This document shows positions 27,020-36,362 of a stretch of 64,000 nt of DNA, in pieces. Position 1 is the stretch's first letter; the number at the start of each line of letters is the position of its first letter. The DNA comes from Pseudoalteromonas sp. Scap06 (lineage in GTDB: Bacteria; Pseudomonadota; Gammaproteobacteria; Enterobacterales; Alteromonadaceae): contig NZ_CP041330.1 of the NCBI RefSeq assembly GCF_013394165.1, positions 2,906,501-2,970,500 of the forward strand, given 5' to 3'. The notes under the pieces are model-generated. The model had not been told where the DNA came from and did no database searches. It saw only the letters and a list, made by a program, of their open reading frames with translations. The position numbers and the translations under genes are program-made.

Positions 27020-29560
27020 TTGGAATTTAAAACCTTGCGCTATCATGCGATAGCGGTCGTAATACTAATTTTTATCTTTTTTATTATCAGCACATTGGCA
27101 ACAAACTTTGTGATGCCATCTCGCTATACCATAGATAAAATAACTCCTGTTTACCTCGATCATGCATATTACATAGACAAGAGTAAAACACAAAACTTCG
27201 CAGAAGTAATGAGTAATAAAGCGCAATTTACAGAGCAAGAATTTAACGATATTCCTTGGAGTTTTCAACAGCAAAATTATTGGTTACGCCTTGATTTAGA
27301 AAACAAAAGCAGCAAAGAAGAAGATGTGGTGGCGCACTTTGATAATCCTATGGTGGATCACCTCACTATATATAGGCTCAATAGTAATAACCAGCTACTC
27401 GAAACTTATAAGCTTGGTGATAAAGAGCCGCGCCTTACTTTATTTAAGTACAGCGTTCCCCATATCCGTTTTAAGCTTGATGGCCAATCTAAACAACAAT
27501 TAGTCATAAAAATAGATACCGTGGGGATTAGTAAAACCCCAATTCACTTATATCGCCATACTGTATTTGTTGACTTAGTGCGCTCTCAAACAGGCATTTG
27601 GGGTATTTTTGCTGGCGTACTACTAATGGCTTCGCTGTACAACTTATTGCTCTATTTTGGTATTAAAGAGCGTGTTTACTTGGTTTATATTGGCTACATT
27701 ATTAGCGCTATTGCATTAATGGGAACCGTGCTCGGATTTGGTTTTTACTTATGGCCGCTTGAATGGCAATTATTTATTCACGAAAAAGTCATTGTGGTCA
27801 ACTACACCATGGCGATTTTTACCCTCGCCTTTTGTACACTATTTTTGCGTTATCACAAAGACGGCTGCTGGCGTTATAAACTAAGCATCGGCTTATTAAG
27901 GCTGATGCTAGTTCTCGGTATATTGAGCTTTTTCATTCCCGAAAACATAGCTGCGCCGATATTTTTTGTAATTCTAGGATCGCAATATATTGTCTGCTTC
28001 ATTTTAATTTATAACAAATTAAGAAGTGGTTTTCGTTGGGCTAAGTTTTACGTATTTTCGTGGGTACCACTGATCATTGGCGCAGCTATCCAACCTCTAG
28101 AGCTCACAGGTGTTATTTCCTATAGTTTTTCAATACGCCATGCATTTTTAGTTGCCATTTTGTGTGAAATTGTCCTAATGGCAATGGCACTTGCTGATCG
28201 GATTCGTTACCAGCGTGAGCAAGTTCTTTATCATGCAACACATACCCAACAAACCAAGCTACTCAATAGCGCCAAGCTAAAATATGCCTTTATGGCACTC
28301 AAGGCGCAGCAGCGCTCTACCACTTTATGTTTGGTGAAAATACGTCATTTTAACTCGCTAAATACCATTATTACCTCTTCGCAAGGATATGAGCTAATTA
28401 AGCATGTTGCTCACGAGCTTGAATGCAAATTAAGCTTTGAACGAGAGTTTTTTCATCTCAACAATGGTATTAATCAGCCAGCTAAAATTGCTGATTTGGG
28501 CAGTGGCGTATTTGCCTGCATTTCTACTAAAAAACAGAGTCAGCACACGTTCGAAGAATTACTCAAACAGATCTTAAATAAGTTACCAAAAACATATCAA
28601 ATTAAAGGTCTAGACTTACAACTTAATTACAGTGTTGGCATTAGTGGTTACGGTAAACGTGATGATTTTGAGTTTTGGTTAAAACGAGGCTATTTAGCAT
28701 TACACGACGCTAAACATAACCTAAGCAAAGTAAGCTCATCACTTGCGCATGACAACTTTACCATGGACGTTGCTCTTGCAGCCAAGCTACAGCAAGCGAT
28801 AAGAGAGGATCAACTTGCACTTTATTATCAACCACAAGTGAGCTTAGAGGAGTGCAGTATACACGGCGCGGAAGCCCTACTACGCTGGCCAGATGCTGAC
28901 TTTAAAAATATTTCGATAGAAAAGCTAATTATACTCGCCGAACACACTGGTATTATTAATGAATTAACAATTTGGGTTATTGAACAAGCCTGTAAAGACA
29001 TTGCAAAGCTGGCATCCGATGACATAAGCAATCATAGTATTAGTATTAATTTAAGTGCAAAAAATCTAGCCATTACTAATTTGACTGAAAAAGTAGAGAA
29101 TATTTTAATTAAATATCAAGTTGCCCCTCACTTATTAAAGTTTGAACTGACTGAATCTGCTTTTGTCGAAAACCAAGATGCATTAGTCACCTTGGTTGAG
29201 GAGCTTGCCACCTTGGGCGTTAAAGTGGTACTCGACGACTTTGGCACTGGTTATTCATCGCTTAGCTACTTGGTTAACTATCACTTTAGCGAACTTAAAG
29301 TAGATAAGTCATTCGTGTTTGATTTAACTGATAACCGTGCGCATCAGGTTATTGTGCAAACAGCCATAGATATGGCACATAATCTGGGCCTAACTATCAC
29401 GATTGAGGGCGTAGAGACTCAAGAGGTTCATCAGCTACTTACAGCTATGAACGCCGACCGTACTCAAGGCTACCTGTATGCCAAAGCACTCTCTTATGAT
29501 AATTATTTAGACTTCTTAAAAAGCCAATACAGCCTAAAAATGTTAAACTCCCCTTTTTAA
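27020..29560 (+). CDS. 7TMR-DISM sensor with degenerate GGDEF and intact EAL domain
   Basis: The 846-residue membrane protein has an N-terminal membrane segment (about 8-30), an extracytoplasmic DISMED2-type domain (about 40-185) and a seven-helix 7TMR-DISM region (about 190-395). A GGDEF-like domain (about 405-570) reads LGSGVFAC at the signature, so it is not a cyclase. The EAL domain (about 590-835) keeps EALLRW, NLSAKNL, ELTES, DDFGTGYSS, KVDKSF and EGVET. It is predicted to be a c-di-GMP phosphodiesterase driven by an external carbohydrate-like or other ligand. The start is TTG at 27020 with only a weak AGG upstream, so the N-terminus is uncertain. Confidence 0.88.
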   Translation: MEFKTLRYHAIAVVILIFIFFIISTLATNFVMPSRYTIDKITPVYLDHAYYIDKSKTQNFAEVMSNKAQFTEQEFNDIPWSFQQQNYWLRLDLENKSSKEEDVVAHFDNPMVDHLTIYRLNSNNQLLETYKLGDKEPRLTLFKYSVPHIRFKLDGQSKQQLVIKIDTVGISKTPIHLYRHTVFVDLVRSQTGIWGIFAGVLLMASLYNLLLYFGIKERVYLVYIGYIISAIALMGTVLGFGFYLWPLEWQLFIHEKVIVVNYTMAIFTLAFCTLFLRYHKDGCWRYKLSIGLLRLMLVLGILSFFIPENIAAPIFFVILGSQYIVCFILIYNKLRSGFRWAKFYVFSWVPLIIGAAIQPLELTGVISYSFSIRHAFLVAILCEIVLMAMALADRIRYQREQVLYHATHTQQTKLLNSAKLKYAFMALKAQQRSTTLCLVKIRHFNSLNTIITSSQGYELIKHVAHELECKLSFEREFFHLNNGINQPAKIADLGSGVFACISTKKQSQHTFEELLKQILNKLPKTYQIKGLDLQLNYSVGISGYGKRDDFEFWLKRGYLALHDAKHNLSKVSSSLAHDNFTMDVALAAKLQQAIREDQLALYYQPQVSLEECSIHGAEALLRWPDADFKNISIEKLIILAEHTGIINELTIWVIEQACKDIAKLASDDISNHSISINLSAKNLAITNLTEKVENILIKYQVAPHLLKFELTESAFVENQDALVTLVEELATLGVKVVLDDFGTGYSSLSYLVNYHFSELKVDKSFVFDLTDNRAHQVIVQTAIDMAHNLGLTITIEGVETQEVHQLLTAMNADRTQGYLYAKALSYDNYLDFLKSQYSLKMLNSPF

Positions 29561-29581
29561 CATCTTTGGGGCCAAGAAAAG

Positions 29582-30397
29582 ATGCAAGGTACACTGCGTA
29601 AATTAAAGTCGAGCTTAACAGAGCCAGTTCAATATCATCTACCTGTAGGTGAGCAGCTGGTTGATTTAAATGCCTTAATTGGCAAACAGCTGACCCTTAC
29701 TTTTAGTGGCACAATTTTGTGCTCTAACTGTGGTAAAAAAACCAAAAAGAGCTACTCTCAGGGGCATTGCTTTGTATGTATGCGCAAACTTGCCAGTTGC
29801 GATATGTGTATCATGAAACCGGAAACCTGCCATTACGACCAAGGCACCTGCCGCGAGCCAGAGTGGGGCGAAGAAAATTGCATGATCCCGCATTATGTTT
29901 ACCTAGCAAATACCTCAGGATTAAAAGTAGGTATTACTCGCCATACACAAATTCCTACCCGTTGGATTGACCAAGGGGCAACCCAAGCTTTACCTATTTT
30001 TAAAGTGCAGACTCGTTTGCAATCGGGCTTAGTTGAAGTAGCGCTGGCACAGTTTATTGCTGATAAAACTAATTGGCGTAATATGCTTAAAGGGCAAAAC
30101 GACACGCTTGATTTAAAAGCCGCGGCCGCTGAACTTATTCCACAAATAAGCGAAAAGCTTACAGAGCTGAGTGAGCTGTTTGGCGCAACCGCCATTGAAC
30201 AACTTGATGAAGACGTAGTAAACCTTGATTTTCCAGTTAGTGAATACCCAACTAAAATTAGCTCATTTAACTTTGATAAAAACCCTGTTGTTAGCGGTAT
30301 TTTACAAGGTATAAAAGGTCAGTACTTAATTTTTGATACCGGTGTGATTAATATTCGAAAATTCACCTCTTATGAAGTGAGCGTAGACTCAGAATAA
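29582..30397 (+). CDS. DUF2797 zinc-finger protein with GIY-YIG-like core
   Basis: The 271-residue cytoplasmic protein resembles the DUF2797 family of unknown function. An N-terminal cysteine cluster (CSNC near residue 48, CFVC, CDMC, then C..C..GTC to about 93) looks like two zinc-binding knuckles. The central stretch HYVYLANTSGLKVGITR, followed by RWIDQGA and a later Glu in GLVEVALAQF, follows the pattern of a GIY-YIG nuclease core. That resemblance is my inference. It starts 21 bp after the upstream EAL gene. Its last 28 bp overlap the convergent CBS-GGDEF-EAL gene. Confidence 0.75.
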   Translation: MQGTLRKLKSSLTEPVQYHLPVGEQLVDLNALIGKQLTLTFSGTILCSNCGKKTKKSYSQGHCFVCMRKLASCDMCIMKPETCHYDQGTCREPEWGEENCMIPHYVYLANTSGLKVGITRHTQIPTRWIDQGATQALPIFKVQTRLQSGLVEVALAQFIADKTNWRNMLKGQNDTLDLKAAAAELIPQISEKLTELSELFGATAIEQLDEDVVNLDFPVSEYPTKISSFNFDKNPVVSGILQGIKGQYLIFDTGVINIRKFTSYEVSVDSE

Positions 30398-32898
30398 CCT
30401 TTTGCTGCTTGGTTATAAAATGCTATCCATTGCTGTCGTGTTAATGGATAGCAATAATGGTAACCCTGAATAATATTGCAGCCTATTGTTGCTAAGTGTG
30501 TCTCTTGCGAGGCATGCTCAACTCCCTCAGCAACCACATCTAACCCTAAACTTGTCGCCATGGCTATAATAGCCGCTACAATTTGGCTATTGCCGTATTC
30601 ATCAGGAATTTTAGCAATAAAACTGGCATCAATTTTTAACGTGTTAAAGGGCAGTTTGGTTAAATAGCTTAATGCCGAATACCCCGTGCCAAAATCATCA
30701 AGCGCAATATGTACACCTAACATTTTAAGCTGTTGTAACTGTTCTTTTGCCTGTGAAAAAGAACCTATAAAGCTACTTTCAGTCAGCTCTATTTCAAGTA
30801 AACTCCCAGGTAATTGATAGCGAGTAAGCATGGCCTTAATGTTATCAGCTAGCTTACCTTGGCTTAGGTGGCAAGCAGATACATTAATCGCTAAACGTCC
30901 GGGATTCATTCCTTGTGCTTGCCAAAGAGTTAACTCCTTACCGGCTTGGTTAATAACCCATAAATCGAGACGAACAACTAAACCTAACTCTTCAGCAAGC
31001 GGGATAAACTGAGCTGGCGAAATAGTGCCTAAATCAGGGTCTTGCCAACGCAGTAGTGCTTCAGCCCCCATAATCGCCCCTGTTTTTAAACACTGTTTAG
31101 GCTGAAAATAAAGCTCAAACTCATCATTTTCAAGCGCATGTTGAAAGCGGCTCATCATCGCTAAGCGCTCAAGGGAGCGGGCATTCATTGAGGGTTGAAA
31201 CAACTGAAACGAATTACGCCCCACATCTTTTGAGCGATACATGGCAATATCAGCATGCTTTAATAATGTTTCACTGTCTAAGCCATCATCTGGATAAACC
31301 GCTGCACCTATAGAGGCGGTAACACCCACTTCAAATCCTTCCAATTTAAAGGGGGTATTTAAGTGATTTAAAATACCCTCTGCAAGTCTGATAACAGCTG
31401 CTACGCTTTCAACCTCACACAAAACAATAAACTCATCTCCCCCTAATCGTGCCAGTGTATCCCCCTCATTAAGGGTGTTAATAATGCGCTCAGAGACTAA
31501 TTTTAATAAGGTATCACCGGCGTTATGGCCCAAGCTGTCATTTACCTCTTTAAAACGGTCAAGGTCAATAAACATTACCGCTAGCATTTGTTTATCTCTG
31601 TGAGCAGAGGCCAGTGCCATAGAGAGCCTATCGTTAAATAAGCGCCGATTAGGTAAACCGGTTAGTTCATCAAAATATGCTAGCTGCACTACTTTTTCTT
31701 CTGCACTCTTTCGCTCTGTTATGTCACTAAAAATAGCAGCGTATATAACATCACTATGACTTGGCTCTTTTATTTCTATAATACTGAGCCACTCAATATA
31801 AATATCGCCAGATTTTTTACGATTATGAATTTCCCCCTGCCATACCCCAGTTTTAGTCAGTGAGTCCCACATTTTTATGTAAAAGTTTTTATCATGACGC
31901 CCTGAGCTCAACATATTAGGCCGCTTACCTATCACCTCATATTCTTTGTAACCGGTTAAATGAGTAAATGCAGGGTTTACTTGCATAATCACTCCATTCG
32001 AGTCGGTGATCATGATGCCATCTAGGGAGGAGTCGATAATTTTATTGGCTAAGAATAAATTACGCTGTGAGTGCTGCAGTGCAATATCTCGCTGCTGAAG
32101 TACCTTTTCAAGCTCGCAGCAATACGCAGTTTCAATTTCATTAATTAGGTTTTCAAGCGATAATACACCGTTTATTTGATTATTTTCGCTTACTACTAAA
32201 TGCCGAATATTACTTTCCGACATCAACCTGTAAGCATCAAAAAGGCTGTCTTGAGGGCTTATTTTATACAAAGGACGGCTCGCTAAATCCCAACAAACAA
32301 GATGGTTATGCTGCTCGGTGATGAGCTTTAGTAAATCACGTTGGGTAATAATGCCATGGGCATTTTCATCTTCATTAAAGACTAAAATCACTTTTTCAGC
32401 GTATTCGCGCATTAAGTTAACCGCGTCATTAATTGCTAATGAGCTGGGGACTACCCTAATATTTTTATTATATTGCTCGTTTATCGGTCTAAATTGCAGG
32501 TAATGCTCTAATCCTTGATTACTCACAATATCAGTAATACTAATCACCCCGCTTGGGTTATCATTCGCATCTGTTACCAGTAAGTGTCTTACGCCATGCT
32601 TATTAAACACCATGGCGGTATCGGTTAATAATTGCTGCCTGGGTACACTCAATACCGGACTCGACATTACCTTTTCAATCATTACTTGTCTAAGAGTCTG
32701 ATCAGAAAAGTTAAGCGTTAAGCAATCAGTTTCAGTCCACACCCCCACTATTTGCTGCTGATGTTTAACAAAAATAGCGCTAACATTGTGCGCACGCATT
32801 AGTTTCACCGCTTCAATTAAAGGGGTATCCTTAGTACAGGCGATCACCTTATTGGTAAAAACATCGCATACTTTTTGATAGCGGCTAGTGTGGGGCAT
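30370..32898 (-). CDS. CBS-CBS-PAS-GGDEF-EAL c-di-GMP signalling protein
   Basis: The 842-residue soluble protein has four CBS motifs in two pairs (about residues 10-125 and 145-260). A PAS domain (about 280-400, NKIIDSSLDGIMITDSNG), a GGDEF domain (about 405-565) and an EAL domain (about 580-830) follow. The cyclase signature is intact (LARLGGDEF, with DLDRFKEVNDSLGH). The phosphodiesterase residues are present (GAEALLRW, NVSACHLS, ELTESSF, DDFGTGYSAL, EGVEH). CBS pairs usually sense adenine nucleotides. ATG at 32898 is preferred over an upstream TTG because GGAAG lies 6-7 nt before it. The 3' end overlaps the convergent DUF2797 gene. Confidence 0.9.
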   Translation of the reverse strand: MPHTSRYQKVCDVFTNKVIACTKDTPLIEAVKLMRAHNVSAIFVKHQQQIVGVWTETDCLTLNFSDQTLRQVMIEKVMSSPVLSVPRQQLLTDTAMVFNKHGVRHLLVTDANDNPSGVISITDIVSNQGLEHYLQFRPINEQYNKNIRVVPSSLAINDAVNLMREYAEKVILVFNEDENAHGIITQRDLLKLITEQHNHLVCWDLASRPLYKISPQDSLFDAYRLMSESNIRHLVVSENNQINGVLSLENLINEIETAYCCELEKVLQQRDIALQHSQRNLFLANKIIDSSLDGIMITDSNGVIMQVNPAFTHLTGYKEYEVIGKRPNMLSSGRHDKNFYIKMWDSLTKTGVWQGEIHNRKKSGDIYIEWLSIIEIKEPSHSDVIYAAIFSDITERKSAEEKVVQLAYFDELTGLPNRRLFNDRLSMALASAHRDKQMLAVMFIDLDRFKEVNDSLGHNAGDTLLKLVSERIINTLNEGDTLARLGGDEFIVLCEVESVAAVIRLAEGILNHLNTPFKLEGFEVGVTASIGAAVYPDDGLDSETLLKHADIAMYRSKDVGRNSFQLFQPSMNARSLERLAMMSRFQHALENDEFELYFQPKQCLKTGAIMGAEALLRWQDPDLGTISPAQFIPLAEELGLVVRLDLWVINQAGKELTLWQAQGMNPGRLAINVSACHLSQGKLADNIKAMLTRYQLPGSLLEIELTESSFIGSFSQAKEQLQQLKMLGVHIALDDFGTGYSALSYLTKLPFNTLKIDASFIAKIPDEYGNSQIVAAIIAMATSLGLDVVAEGVEHASQETHLATIGCNIIQGYHYCYPLTRQQWIAFYNQAAKGYSESTLTS

Positions 32899-32974
32899 TG
32901 CTTTTACTTCCAAAATTAAACCAATGCACGATTATAAATTATTCAGTAAATAACAATTTGATTTAGGACAATAT

Positions 32975-33274
32975 ATGAGCATCAGTTACCCATTAATTAT
33001 TATTTATAATAATGAGATTGAGCTATTAGAGCATGCCGATGAGTTACATGATTTTATTTATACTATGGACCAGCATGAGCAGCAAAACGTGGTTATTTTA
33101 GATAAAGTAAGTGGCTATCAAGGTTTAAATGGCGATGCGCATAATGCACTCAGTGCAATACAATTAGCGCAATTGGTAAAGGAATATTTAGCAAAAGAAG
33201 GGCAATGTTGCCTCAGTAAAATAGAGCAGCTTACTCCTGAACAGGCATTTAGGTTACTCGCCGAAATCAACTAA
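32975..33274 (+). CDS. Small conserved hypothetical protein (possibly DUF4144)
   Basis: This is a 99-residue soluble protein with ribosome binding site AGGA before the ATG. It begins with a hydrophobic beta strand (YPLIIIYNN) and contains an acidic middle and a C-terminal helix (TPEQAFRLLAEIN). It resembles small DUF4144-type proteins from marine gammaproteobacteria, but I cannot confirm this. Its last 21 bp overlap the 3' end of the convergent deacetylase gene. Function unknown. Confidence 0.7.
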   Translation: MSISYPLIIIYNNEIELLEHADELHDFIYTMDQHEQQNVVILDKVSGYQGLNGDAHNALSAIQLAQLVKEYLAKEGQCCLSKIEQLTPEQAFRLLAEIN

Positions 33275-34177
33275 GGCTTTAACGTGTGCAATCGCGCTGC
33301 GCCCGAGGGCAGACAGTGAGTATCCCCCCTCTAGGTAAGAGATAATTCCTAAGCAATCATGTTGTTGGCTAAATTGCGCTAATTGCTCAGTGAGCCATAT
33401 ATAATCACTTTCAACAAACTTTAAACTGGCCATATCATCTTCAAGGTGCGCGTCAAATCCAGCGCTTATAAAAAGTAGCTCAGGCTTAAATTCTGTTAAT
33501 CTTGGTAGCCATTGTTGCTCATAAAGTACCTTTAAATCAGTACCATCACTAGCAATAGGCAAAGGTGAATTTACCAACGTGGCGTTATTTTTAATGGCAG
33601 TATTTGGATAAAATGGATATTGAAATAACGAGCACAGCAACACATTTTCATCATCCATAAAAATATCTTGGGTGCCATTGCCATGGTGTACATCAAAATC
33701 GATAATGGCAATACGTTTAACCCCTTTGCTTTGTGCATATTTAACCGCAATCGCAAGGTTGTTAAACACACAAAAGCCTGAGGAGCTGTCGCGATTAGCG
33801 TGATGCCCTGGCGGGCGTACTGAGCAAAACGCGGCATCCAACTTACCCTCTAAAATCTCATCGACAGCGAGTAACCCTGCCCCTACGGCGCGTTCAATTG
33901 CTTTCAATGAATCAGGGCACAACCAAGTATCACCGTCCAAATCGCTAAGCCCTTCGGTTGGGATCATACTTTCTACATGATTAATGTGTTGTTCACTATG
34001 CGCCAATAAATAGTGCTGACGTGAGGCCTTAGGCGATTGTTTTTGCTCAATAGCGACATCCAGTCCACTTGCAAGTAAACGGTCGTTTATCGCATCCAAA
34101 CGCTCAGGGCACTCTGGATGATCGTCAATCATTTTATGTTTACGACAGTGGGGGTGAGAAATAATCGCAGTGCGCAT
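33254..34177 (-). CDS. Class II histone deacetylase-like amidohydrolase
   Basis: The 307-residue protein belongs to the HDAC/acetylpolyamine amidohydrolase superfamily, which removes acetyl groups from lysine or polyamines using zinc. Catalytic motifs are present: RPPGHHANRDSSSGFCVFNN (the tandem His), AIIDFDVHHGNGTQDIF (Asp and His metal ligands) and AGFDAHLEDDMASL (Asp ligand). The ATG at 34177 is chosen because GGAG lies 6 nt upstream; an in-frame upstream start would add 15 unconserved residues. The bacterial substrate cannot be told. The gene is monocistronic, downstream of the beta-lactamase-fold gene. Confidence 0.92.
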   Translation of the reverse strand: MRTAIISHPHCRKHKMIDDHPECPERLDAINDRLLASGLDVAIEQKQSPKASRQHYLLAHSEQHINHVESMIPTEGLSDLDGDTWLCPDSLKAIERAVGAGLLAVDEILEGKLDAAFCSVRPPGHHANRDSSSGFCVFNNLAIAVKYAQSKGVKRIAIIDFDVHHGNGTQDIFMDDENVLLCSLFQYPFYPNTAIKNNATLVNSPLPIASDGTDLKVLYEQQWLPRLTEFKPELLFISAGFDAHLEDDMASLKFVESDYIWLTEQLAQFSQQHDCLGIISYLEGGYSLSALGRSAIAHVKALVDFGE

Positions 34178-34214
34178 AGCTAACTCCAAAGATAAGTTGC
34201 TTGACGAGTATAAC

Positions 34215-34236
34215 AAAGCCACCTTAGGGTGGCTTT
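34215..34236 (-). terminator. Hairpin after the beta-lactamase-fold gene
   Basis: AAAGCCACC and GGTGGCTTT form a 9-bp stem with the loop CTAA (minus strand), followed only by GTTATAC. The T-tract is poor, so termination may be partial, with read-through into the deacetylase gene. Confidence 0.55.
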
Positions 34237-34280
34237 GCGACTTTGGTTGATACTAAACGACTATTTAACCAAAATAGTGG

Positions 34281-35822
34281 CTATTTAGCTTTTAAGTCGA
34301 GATTTCTAAAATCAAAGCTAAAATCGGTGACCTGCGTTGAAACCGCCTTCATTTTCGCTGATTCTACGCGATTATCTGCACTCACAGAAAAACGAATAAA
34401 GGCATCTGCCTCTAATAACTTTTCGTCCCACTTAACAATAAAGGTATTACCTGTGTAATGCTCCAATTCACCTTTGAGGCGCTTTGTATGGGTAAAATCA
34501 ATGCGTAATTTGCCATCTAACTCTTCAACTATTACATCGCCATACCAATCATCATGCAAAGTACCGGTGTAATTAATGGTTGGCAATGCCGGCTGGATAT
34601 CTGCTGGCACTGATGGAGCCGCGTTAGCATAGGCTTTTTCTTTACCTGCAAAATGCTTTTTAGCTAAATCTTCAACCCAGTCTTTATCTTCAAGCTCTAG
34701 TACATCTTCAAGTACTTCATGAGTCACCGCCGATAATGCAGAAAACGCTTGTTGGTTGCTTAATATCACAATTCCCACATTTTTCTCTGGCAAAAGAGTA
34801 ACCTGCGAGACCATACCTAAAATGCCACCACCATGTGCCAGCTTCTTAACGCCGTGGTAATCCTCTATACTCCAGCCTAATCCATAACCTCTAAACTGCT
34901 GATGATACGCTTCATAGGCACTTTTAGATGCCAGTGAGGTAATATGTGGGTGCCACATTTGTGCTTGCTGCTTTTCACTAAATAGCTGTTCGCCATTAGG
35001 CATTTTGCCACCAGCAAGTTGAGTACGAAGCCATTGGCTCATATCATTTACGCTTGATGCAATGGCGCCTGCCCCTCTAAAATCTTCAAGGTAATTAACA
35101 AAAAAAGGATGTAATTTACCGTCCATTGGGATGTGCCCAATTGCCCAGTTTTTGTTATTTTTAGCGATACGCGAAAAGCCAGCCCGTGAGTTGCTCATAT
35201 TGAGCGGCTGTAAAATATTTTTTTCAATGTAGTCGTTCCAGCTCATCCCCGATATACGGGCAACAACTTCACCAGCGGTAACAAACATTAGATTGTTGTA
35301 CGCATATTGGCTACGAAAACTGCTGGCAGGTTTTAAATATTTCAGCCCCGATAAAATATCGGCTACCGATTTATCAGTACTTGGCCAAATCATTAAATCG
35401 CCTTGACCAAGCCCTAACCCACTGCGGTGGCTTAGCAAATCGCGAATTCGCATTTCACGGGTAACGTATGGGTCATACAATCTAAATTCGGGTAGGTGAT
35501 CAATTACGCGATCATCCCAGCTTAATTTGCCTTCATCCACCAGCTTAGCCAGTGCTGCACTGGTAAATGCCTTGGTATTTGAAGCAATGCCAAATAAAGT
35601 GTCTTTATTCACCTTGCTATTTGTATTGAGGTTGGCAACACCAAAGCCTTTAGCGAATACAACTTTGTCATTTTCAACAATAGCAACGGCCATTCCGGGT
35701 ACATCAAACCGTGTCATTGAAGCGTTGATCACCTCTGAAATTTTATCGGTATCAACCGCTGCAGAGCTCGTGAACGCCCAGCCAACCAATAATGCGGCTG
35801 TGGCTAATTTTGTTAGTTTCAT
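34281..35822 (-). CDS. Serine hydrolase of the beta-lactamase/class C family with DUF3471-like tail
   Basis: The 513-residue protein has a signal peptide (to about residue 22, ending SSAA) and a penicillin-binding/class C beta-lactamase fold (about 25-390). The nucleophile motif is SNTK (S81-K84), with YNN near residue 181 for the YxN motif and HGG near residue 331 in place of KTG. A C-terminal beta-rich extension (about 415-510) resembles DUF3471. Such proteins are often esterases or peptidases acting on D-amino acid or cell-wall substrates, rather than true beta-lactamases. It is the last gene of the creA-led operon, 27 bp after the GGCT-like gene. Confidence 0.88.
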   Translation of the reverse strand: MKLTKLATAALLVGWAFTSSAAVDTDKISEVINASMTRFDVPGMAVAIVENDKVVFAKGFGVANLNTNSKVNKDTLFGIASNTKAFTSAALAKLVDEGKLSWDDRVIDHLPEFRLYDPYVTREMRIRDLLSHRSGLGLGQGDLMIWPSTDKSVADILSGLKYLKPASSFRSQYAYNNLMFVTAGEVVARISGMSWNDYIEKNILQPLNMSNSRAGFSRIAKNNKNWAIGHIPMDGKLHPFFVNYLEDFRGAGAIASSVNDMSQWLRTQLAGGKMPNGEQLFSEKQQAQMWHPHITSLASKSAYEAYHQQFRGYGLGWSIEDYHGVKKLAHGGGILGMVSQVTLLPEKNVGIVILSNQQAFSALSAVTHEVLEDVLELEDKDWVEDLAKKHFAGKEKAYANAAPSVPADIQPALPTINYTGTLHDDWYGDVIVEELDGKLRIDFTHTKRLKGELEHYTGNTFIVKWDEKLLEADAFIRFSVSADNRVESAKMKAVSTQVTDFSFDFRNLDLKAK

Positions 35823-35849
35823 AGTGTTACCTTAGGTTATTATTTTTGT

Positions 35850-36344
35850 TTAATCTTGATGAACCGCAAATTCTATTTCGGCGCGCGCTTTATTCGTATC
35901 TTGCTTACTCGGGTAAGCTAAAATGCGTTGACTGTAGTGTTCGGGTACGCCAGCCTCAAGTGCGCCTCGGTATACATGCTGCACGTACCAATCATAAGGT
36001 AGCAGTGTGTCGTCATGTGTGTTTGCTATATAGCAGTGCACATTAATATCATCGTCATCTAAAAGGCTCACGGTTAAATCAACACAGTCGTAATTAGGGC
36101 CTTCAATTTTATCTAAGATCTCTTTTTCGGCCTCATTAAGCTGATACACCACCCCATATACAACTGCATCGGGTTCGTTGGTGGGCACAATAGTGCATTT
36201 ACCTGAACCATCAGCAAAGGCCATATTAAAAGTTAACTTATAGCCTTTTAAAAGCGCCGTACCCACACGTTTTGCGTTAGGTAAACGTGCCAATAAACGA
36301 TTAGATGACATATTGGAGCCAAACGAAAAATTATATAACGCCAT
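35850..36344 (-). CDS. Gamma-glutamylcyclotransferase-like protein
   Basis: The 164-residue protein has the GGCT/AIG2 fold. The substrate-binding FSFGSNMS near residue 6 matches the YGSN motif, and the catalytic Glu lies in ILDKIEGPNY near residue 79. Family members release 5-oxoproline from gamma-glutamyl amino acids or related conjugates. The substrate is not known. It starts 18 bp after lysE in the creA-to-beta-lactamase-fold operon. Confidence 0.87.
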   Translation of the reverse strand: MALYNFSFGSNMSSNRLLARLPNAKRVGTALLKGYKLTFNMAFADGSGKCTIVPTNEPDAVVYGVVYQLNEAEKEILDKIEGPNYDCVDLTVSLLDDDDINVHCYIANTHDDTLLPYDWYVQHVYRGALEAGVPEHYSQRILAYPSKQDTNKARAEIEFAVHQD

Positions 36345-36362
36345 ACTATTCCTTAGGGTCTA

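Noticed and set aside
34281..35822. True beta-lactamase (antibiotic resistance)
   Set aside because: It has the SxxK fold but HGG in place of KTG and a long extra C-terminal domain, which fits esterase- or peptidase-like relatives better.
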